Assembly (NCBI RefSeq): GCF_014698505.1
Contig: NZ_JACJTD010000055.1
Span: 1-47,175 of the forward strand
Length of the DNA: 47,175 nucleotides
Reading direction: 5' to 3'
DNA from: Nostoc foliaceum FACHB-393
GTDB lineage: Bacteria > Cyanobacteriota > Cyanobacteriia > Cyanobacteriales > Nostocaceae
Below the pieces are notes generated by a model that saw only the letters and a list, made by a program, of their open reading frames with translations, had not been told where the DNA came from and did not search any database. The position numbers were made by a program, and so were the translations under genes. The first letter of the stretch is position 1; each line of letters starts with the position of its first letter. This document shows, piece by piece, positions 43,327 through 47,175 of this stretch.

Positions 43327-44802
43327 ATGACCACTGCTACAACCGTAAAAACTGAGTATGAAGCGATTATTGGTCTAGAAACCCATTGTCAGCTGAGTAC
43401 CAATACCAAGATTTTCTCTAATAGCTCTACGGCATTTGGTGCTGACCCCAATACTAACATTGACCCAGTTTGTATGGGTTTACCTGGGGTTTTACCTGTA
43501 CTCAATCAAAAAGTATTAGAATACGCCGTCAAGGCTGGTTTGGCACTAAATTGTCAAATCGCTAGATATAGCAAATTTGACCGTAAACAGTATTTTTATC
43601 CAGATTTACCCAAAAATTACCAAATTTCTCAATATGATCTACCGATCGCAGAACATGGTTGGTTAGAAATTGAGTTGGTAGATGCTGAGGGTAATCCCAC
43701 TCGCAAACGCATTGGTATTACGCGTCTGCACATGGAGGAAGATGCTGGAAAATTGGTACACGCAGGTAGCGAGCGCCTTTCTGGTTCTTCCTATTCTTTG
43801 GTAGACTACAATCGCGCAGGTATACCATTAGTAGAAATTGTCTCGGAACCTGATTTGCGTTCTGGATTAGAAGCTGCTGAATATGCTGAAGAATTACGCC
43901 GAATTGTCCGGTATCTCGGCGTGAGTGATGGCAATATGCAAGAAGGATCTCTGCGCTGCGATGTCAATATTTCCGTGCGTCCTGTGGGACGAGAGGAATT
44001 TGGCACCAAGGTAGAAATTAAAAACATGAACTCCTTCAGCGCCATCCAACGGGCGATTGACTACGAAATTGAGCGCCAAATCGCCGCCATCGAAGCAGGT
44101 GATCGCATTATCCAAGAAACTCGTCTATGGGAAGAAGGTGCTCAACGTACAAGTAGTATGCGAGTGAAAGAAGGTTCTAGCGATTACCGCTACTTCCCCG
44201 AACCAGATTTAGCACCAATTGAGGTAACAGATGCCGAATTAGAGCAATGGCGCAGTGAACTACCAGAATTACCAGCCCAAAAACGCCATCATTATGAAAG
44301 TGAGTTGGGGCTTTCGGCTTACGATGCGCGAGTGTTGACAGAAGATCGTTCAATAGCGGAATATTTTGAAACTGCGATCGCAGCTGGAGCAAATCCGAAA
44401 GCTGCTGCAAACTGGATTACTCAAGATATCGCAGCCCACCTCAATAAGCAAAAACTCAGTATTAGTGAAATCGGCTTGACTCCCACCAATTTAGCTGAGA
44501 TCATCACTCGGATTGAAACTGGCAAAATTAGCAATGCTCAAGCTAAAGAAAAGTTACCAGATTTGCTCAGTGGTATTTCTCCTGAAAAAGCCTTTGCCGG
44601 TCAAGAGTTAATCACCGATCCTAGTGTACTGGAACCCATCGTTGATGAAGTCATAGCCGCCAATCCCAAAGAACTAGAAAAGTATCGCAACGGTAATACC
44701 AACCTCAAAGGCTTCTTTGTCGGACAAGTTCTGAAAAAGACAGGTAAACGTGCTGATCCTAAGCTGACTAACGAATTGGTGGAGAAAAAACTGAACGCCT
44801 AA
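43327..44802 (+). CDS. gatB: Aspartyl/glutamyl-tRNA amidotransferase subunit B
   Basis: GatB binds the mischarged tRNA and, with GatA and GatC, converts Glu-tRNA-Gln (or Asp-tRNA-Asn) to the amide. Length 491 is normal. Motifs include EAIIGLETHCQLSTNTKIFS, PVCMGLPGVLPVLN, KFDRKQYFYPDLPKNYQISQ, HMEEDAGKL, DYNRAGIPLVEIVSEPDL, GSLRCDVNISV, KNMNSFSAIQRAIDYEI, and RYFPEPDLAPI. The C-terminal YqeY-like tRNA-binding tail ends LKGFFVGQVLKKTGKRADP. The start ATG fits the conserved N-terminus. gatA and gatC are not in the window. It stands as a single gene between an upstream pseudogene and small-RNA-like units. Confidence 0.97.
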   Translation: MTTATTVKTEYEAIIGLETHCQLSTNTKIFSNSSTAFGADPNTNIDPVCMGLPGVLPVLNQKVLEYAVKAGLALNCQIARYSKFDRKQYFYPDLPKNYQISQYDLPIAEHGWLEIELVDAEGNPTRKRIGITRLHMEEDAGKLVHAGSERLSGSSYSLVDYNRAGIPLVEIVSEPDLRSGLEAAEYAEELRRIVRYLGVSDGNMQEGSLRCDVNISVRPVGREEFGTKVEIKNMNSFSAIQRAIDYEIERQIAAIEAGDRIIQETRLWEEGAQRTSSMRVKEGSSDYRYFPEPDLAPIEVTDAELEQWRSELPELPAQKRHHYESELGLSAYDARVLTEDRSIAEYFETAIAAGANPKAAANWITQDIAAHLNKQKLSISEIGLTPTNLAEIITRIETGKISNAQAKEKLPDLLSGISPEKAFAGQELITDPSVLEPIVDEVIAANPKELEKYRNGNTNLKGFFVGQVLKKTGKRADPKLTNELVEKKLNA

Positions 44803-45040
44803 TACAGCTTTGCGTAATTCGTAATTACTGTTCGGTAAGGGTTTTAGACATTTCAAATGGCTGGCTTATTTACACAACGTTGTACTAGTAGTCTGCGAAG
44901 TCAACTTTGTTAGGTGAGGGGCAGAGGGGCATCTTCTCCCCTGCCCAATTCCCAACTAAGTATTTTCCCGGTTATTCTTCACCAAATCTTCATATAAAAA
45001 CTGGTGACAACCCGCATACCTAAAATGCTATGCTGTGCTA

Positions 45041-45091
45041 AGTAGATGCACCCTGATGATCTGGAGAGCTGCCTAAGTGGCTCTCTTTTTT
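45041..45091 (+). ncRNA. Candidate small RNA, unit 1 of a tandem pair
   Basis: A -10-like TATGCT (45029-45034) is followed by AGATGCACC (45044-45052) and ATGATCTGGAGAGC (45056-45069). A terminator hairpin GGAGAGC/GCTCTCT (45063-45069 with 45080-45086) ends in a six-T run (45086-45091). The same order is repeated 153-154 bp downstream. Predicted transcript about 50 nt; the transcription start is estimated from the -10 position. No family name is recognised and no open frame exists. Confidence 0.55.
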
Positions 45092-45156
45092 ATTTGATTT
45101 CTGTGGTATTTACGAGGGAGCTTCATCAGATTTTTAGAAATAATCTTAATCAATAA

Positions 45157-45170
45157 GTATTAACCCTTAC
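45157..45170 (+). promoter_or_regulatory. NtcA-consensus site before small-RNA unit 2
   Basis: GTATTAACCCTTAC is an exact GTA-N8-TAC match, the recognition sequence of the nitrogen regulator NtcA. It ends only 11 bp before the TATGGT -10-like box, whereas activated NtcA promoters usually have about 20-24 bp. So it may be a chance match, a repressor-position site, or mark a different start. About a dozen such matches are expected by chance in 47 kb. Confidence 0.3.
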
Positions 45171-45193
45171 ATCGTAAATGATATGGTGTGAGA

Positions 45194-45245
45194 AAAAGAT
45201 GCACCGTAATGATCTGGAGAGCGACCCAAGTGGCTTTCCTTTTTC
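45194..45245 (+). ncRNA. Candidate small RNA, unit 2 of a tandem pair
   Basis: A -10-like TATGGT (45182-45187) is followed by AGATGCACC (45197-45205), AATGATCTGGAGAGC and a hairpin GGAGAGC (45216-45222) with GCTTTCC (45233-45239), then a T-rich tail. It differs from unit 1 at several stem positions, yet all seven pairs are kept: the top pair changes from G-U to G-C and one inner G-C becomes G-U. Upstream parts (AACCC, TAC, TAAATG, TATG, TGTG) are shared with unit 1, so promoter and transcript were duplicated together. Confidence 0.55.
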
Positions 45246-45501
45246 GCTTTTATGTTTCTTCATAAGAAAGGTAAAAACAATTATGCTAATCGCCAACTGG
45301 TGCATTATTATTGCCATCAGCAAATAAACTCACAATAAAAGAAACTAGGGACTGGGCAGTGGAATCAAGGGGAGAATAATAGCTCCTAACTCCTAATTCC
45401 CAACTCCTAACTCAACACGGGCTAAACACCCCGCTAGCGCTAACAGAACTTTTTCAAAGCACAAATTGACCTATCCAAACTGATATTTGTAAGGAAGAAT
45501 A

Positions 45502-46743
45502 ATGGCAGATTGGCAAAAAATCACAGGTGGCATCACAGCACCAAGGGGGTATCAGGCGGCGGGAATTACCGCAGGTTTGAAACCTTCAGGGTTGCCAGAT
45601 TTAGCTTTGATATTCTCAGAGGTGGAAGCGATCGCAGCAGGTGTATTTACCACCAGTCAAGTAAAAGCTGCTTGCGTAGAATATTGTCGCCAACGCTTGC
45701 AAGCTAAACAAAGTGCTCGTGCCATCCTCTGTAACGCTGGACAAGCAAACGCTGCTACAGGGACTCAAGGCTATCTTGATACTTTAGAATCTGCTATGGC
45801 AATAGGCCAAGCACTAAACATCCCATCTGAATCTGTATTACTGGCTTCCACTGGTGTGATTGGCCAAAGAATTAAGATGGATGCTTTGCGAAGTGGAATT
45901 CCCAAAGTAGTAGCAGCACTATCAGAAACAGGCTCAGATGCAGCCGCTGGGGCAATTATCACTACAGACTTGGTAACAAAATCCATTGCCTTAGAGACAA
46001 CTATAAGCGAACGCCCGGTACGAATTGGCGGCATTGCCAAAGGTTCCGGCATGATTCACCCCAACATGGCAACCATGCTGGCATTTGTTACTTGTGATGC
46101 CGTGGTTTCGCCTCACCTTTGGCAGCAGATGTTATCAAGGGCAGCAGATAGAAGCTTTAATTCCATTACTGTGGATGGTGATACTAGCACCAATGACAGC
46201 TTAATCGCCTTGGCAAACGGTCAATCTCGTACCCCAGCAATTACAGGATGGGGAGCAGAAGCAGAGAAATTAGAGGCCATGTTAACAGCAGTTTGTCAGC
46301 ATTTAGCCAAAGCGATCGCTCGTGATGGTGAAGGCGCAACCTGTCTAATTGAAGTGGAAGTAACAGGGGTCCATGATGAAATCTCTGCCCGACAAATAGC
46401 CAAAACCATCGCTGGTTCATCCTTAGTTAAATCTGCAATCTTTGGGCGAGATCCAAATTGGGGACGCATCGCCGCCGCCGCCGGACGTGCAGGTGTGCCT
46501 TTTGAGCAAGAAAACCTGCAAATTAAGCTAGGGAATTTCTTAATGTTGGAAAACGGGCAACCTCTGCAATTTGACCGTGCAGCAGCGAGTGCTTATTTGA
46601 AAAAAGCAGCGACGGGTGCTTATCTCCAAGAAGATACAGTATTAATCTCTGTTAACGTTGGCAATGGTCATGGTTCAGGTAAAGCTTGGGGTTGTGATTT
46701 GAGTTATGACTACGTGAGGATTAACGCTGAATACACTACGTAA
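45502..46743 (+). CDS. argJ: Bifunctional glutamate N-acetyltransferase / ornithine acetyltransferase
   Basis: ArgJ recycles the acetyl group from N-acetylornithine to glutamate in arginine synthesis and can also use acetyl-CoA. 413 residues, normal. The autocleavage site is Ala190-Thr191 in HPNMATMLAFVTCD, giving alpha and beta chains with Thr as nucleophile. Other blocks are ILCNAGQANAATG, ASTGVIGQRI, IGGIAKGSGMIHPNMATM, NSITVDGDTSTNDS, ARDGEGATCLIEV, KSAIFGRDPNWGRIAAAAGR and the C-terminal GCDLSYDYVRINAEYTT. AAGGA (45491-45495) precedes the ATG by a good distance. Arginine feeds cyanophycin, the nitrogen store, in these cyanobacteria. Confidence 0.97.
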   Translation: MADWQKITGGITAPRGYQAAGITAGLKPSGLPDLALIFSEVEAIAAGVFTTSQVKAACVEYCRQRLQAKQSARAILCNAGQANAATGTQGYLDTLESAMAIGQALNIPSESVLLASTGVIGQRIKMDALRSGIPKVVAALSETGSDAAAGAIITTDLVTKSIALETTISERPVRIGGIAKGSGMIHPNMATMLAFVTCDAVVSPHLWQQMLSRAADRSFNSITVDGDTSTNDSLIALANGQSRTPAITGWGAEAEKLEAMLTAVCQHLAKAIARDGEGATCLIEVEVTGVHDEISARQIAKTIAGSSLVKSAIFGRDPNWGRIAAAAGRAGVPFEQENLQIKLGNFLMLENGQPLQFDRAAASAYLKKAATGAYLQEDTVLISVNVGNGHGSGKAWGCDLSYDYVRINAEYTT

Positions 46744-46841
46744 ATTAATCACAATTGTTTGCTAGGTTGAGACACTAAAATCTCGTTTACAGATATATAG
46801 CGGTTCTCATTCAGATGCGGTACAACATTACATCACGAGGT

Positions 46842-46870
46842 GTAGGGGCACGGCAGTGCCGTGCCCCTAC
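46842..46870. repeat. Perfect 14-bp palindrome, dispersed repeat
   Basis: GTAGGGGCACGGCA (46842-46855) and TGCCGTGCCCCTAC (46857-46870) are exact complements about one central base. This GGGGCACGGCAGTGCCGTGCCCC motif type recurs in many Nostoc spacers and lies 100 bp past argJ, where it could act as a 3' hairpin. Confidence 0.8.
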
Positions 46871-46906
46871 GGGTGTACTTTCAAGTTGATACAAATACCT
46901 TGCTAA

Positions 46907-46930
46907 GGGTGCACAGCTAACTGTGCACCC
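46907..46930. repeat. Perfect 10-bp inverted repeat
   Basis: GGGTGCACAG and CTGTGCACCC flank the tetraloop CTAA. It is followed by CC and an A/T stretch without a long T-run, so a terminator is possible but not typical. Confidence 0.7.
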
Positions 46931-47041
46931 CCTAAATCATAAAGCCTCGTAGGAAAGGGTTAGGGAGAGGTAGGAAAGGGGCTGTTCTTGTTAGGTCTGT
47001 ATTGGACTCCACCGAGAAGCTCTATAGAACCCATTTGACAT

Positions 47042-47175
47042 CTAAGAAGGTGCAGCAAGCCTCTTAACCATCAACCGAATAAAACAAAGATTAACCTTGG
47101 CAGTCGCATTCGCTAAAGTTCTCTCAAAGTTCTTGACGAGGATTTTGCATCTTTCCATCCAAGCATTTGACCGCT
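47042..47175 (-). mobile_element. IS5-type transposase, C-terminal end, cut by the window edge
   Basis: The last 43 residues are readable on the minus strand from 47173 to the TAG at 47042-47044: SNAWMERCKILVKNFERTLA followed by NATAKVNLCFIRLMVKRLA. The pattern WxERCKxLxKxFERxLxxAxAxxxLCFIRLMLKRLA is the C-terminal end of IS5-family (DDE) transposases common in Nostoc. The element's end probably lies near 46975-47000 (AGGAAAGGGGCTGTTCTTGT). The rest is outside the window. Confidence 0.8.

Noticed and set aside
45157..45170. Firm NtcA-activated promoter call for small-RNA unit 2
   Set aside because: The site is an exact consensus match but sits only 11 bp from the -10-like box, and unit 1 lacks the exact site; kept as a low-confidence feature only.

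Overview
The window comes from a filamentous, heterocyst-forming cyanobacterium of the Nostoc/Anabaena type. Four things point there: many GCGATCGC (HIP1) octamers in and between genes; the fbp-tal-zwf-opcA block of the oxidative pentose phosphate pathway in its Nostoc order; a fraC-fraD-fraE septal-junction operon, known from filamentous cyanobacteria; and spacers filled with the short repeats typical of Nostoc (CCCAATGCCC-like runs, GGAGTTAGGAGT, CCCTGCTCCCTG, GTTGACTGTTGACT). Family names are read from the translated sequence; no database search was run.

Layout. 1-4.0 kb: murD and glyS on the minus strand. 4.0-7.0 kb: a broken gene for a small exported protein, a WcaI-like glycosyltransferase, and a remnant that looks like a TetR N-terminus in front of the next block. 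7.1-12.0 kb: an RND efflux pair (membrane-fusion adaptor plus HAE1-type permease). 12.1-16.4 kb: a cobalt module, with coaT (P1B-4 ATPase with SPC and HEGST motifs), a MerR-type operator-promoter, an unknown gene, and coaR (MerR plus precorrin-isomerase-like sensor ending in Cys-His-Cys). 16.8-20.5 kb: a 1232-residue exported protein with a PstS-like domain, one membrane span, a long acidic linker and three near-identical DUF4912 repeats. 20.7-22.8 kb: a protein joining a TIR domain, helical repeats, an Hsp70 substrate-binding domain without its ATPase, and a GUN4 domain. 22.8-24.3 kb: a repeat-rich stretch with two MITE-like elements, a 62-bp tandem repeat and tRNA-Val(CAC). 24.3-30.3 kb: fbp, tal, zwf, opcA and a clear terminator. 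30.5-33.9 kb: a pentapeptide-repeat protein and fraCDE. 34.2-40.8 kb: a duplicated CobA-like P-loop protein, then a large hybrid histidine kinase overlapping a response regulator-diguanylate cyclase. 40.8-43.3 kb: a gene-poor stretch with small conserved-looking genes, a second copy of the 127-bp MITE-like element and a chimeric pseudogene. 43.3-47.2 kb: gatB, two homologous small-RNA-like units in tandem, argJ, hairpin repeats and the end of an IS5-type transposase.

How the genes work together. fbp, tal, zwf and opcA control carbon flow between the Calvin cycle and the oxidative pentose phosphate pathway, the main source of NADPH in the dark and in heterocysts. FraCDE builds or stabilises the septal junctions through which cells of a filament exchange molecules. 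CoaR senses cobalt and switches on CoaT export. The hybrid kinase and the GGDEF protein form a phosphorelay feeding c-di-GMP synthesis. The strongest candidates for undescribed biology are the TIR/Hsp70-SBD/GUN4 fusion, the tandem small-RNA-like units before argJ, and the repeat-derived insertions that lie in frame inside essential or catalytic domains (murD, the kinase ATPase domain).
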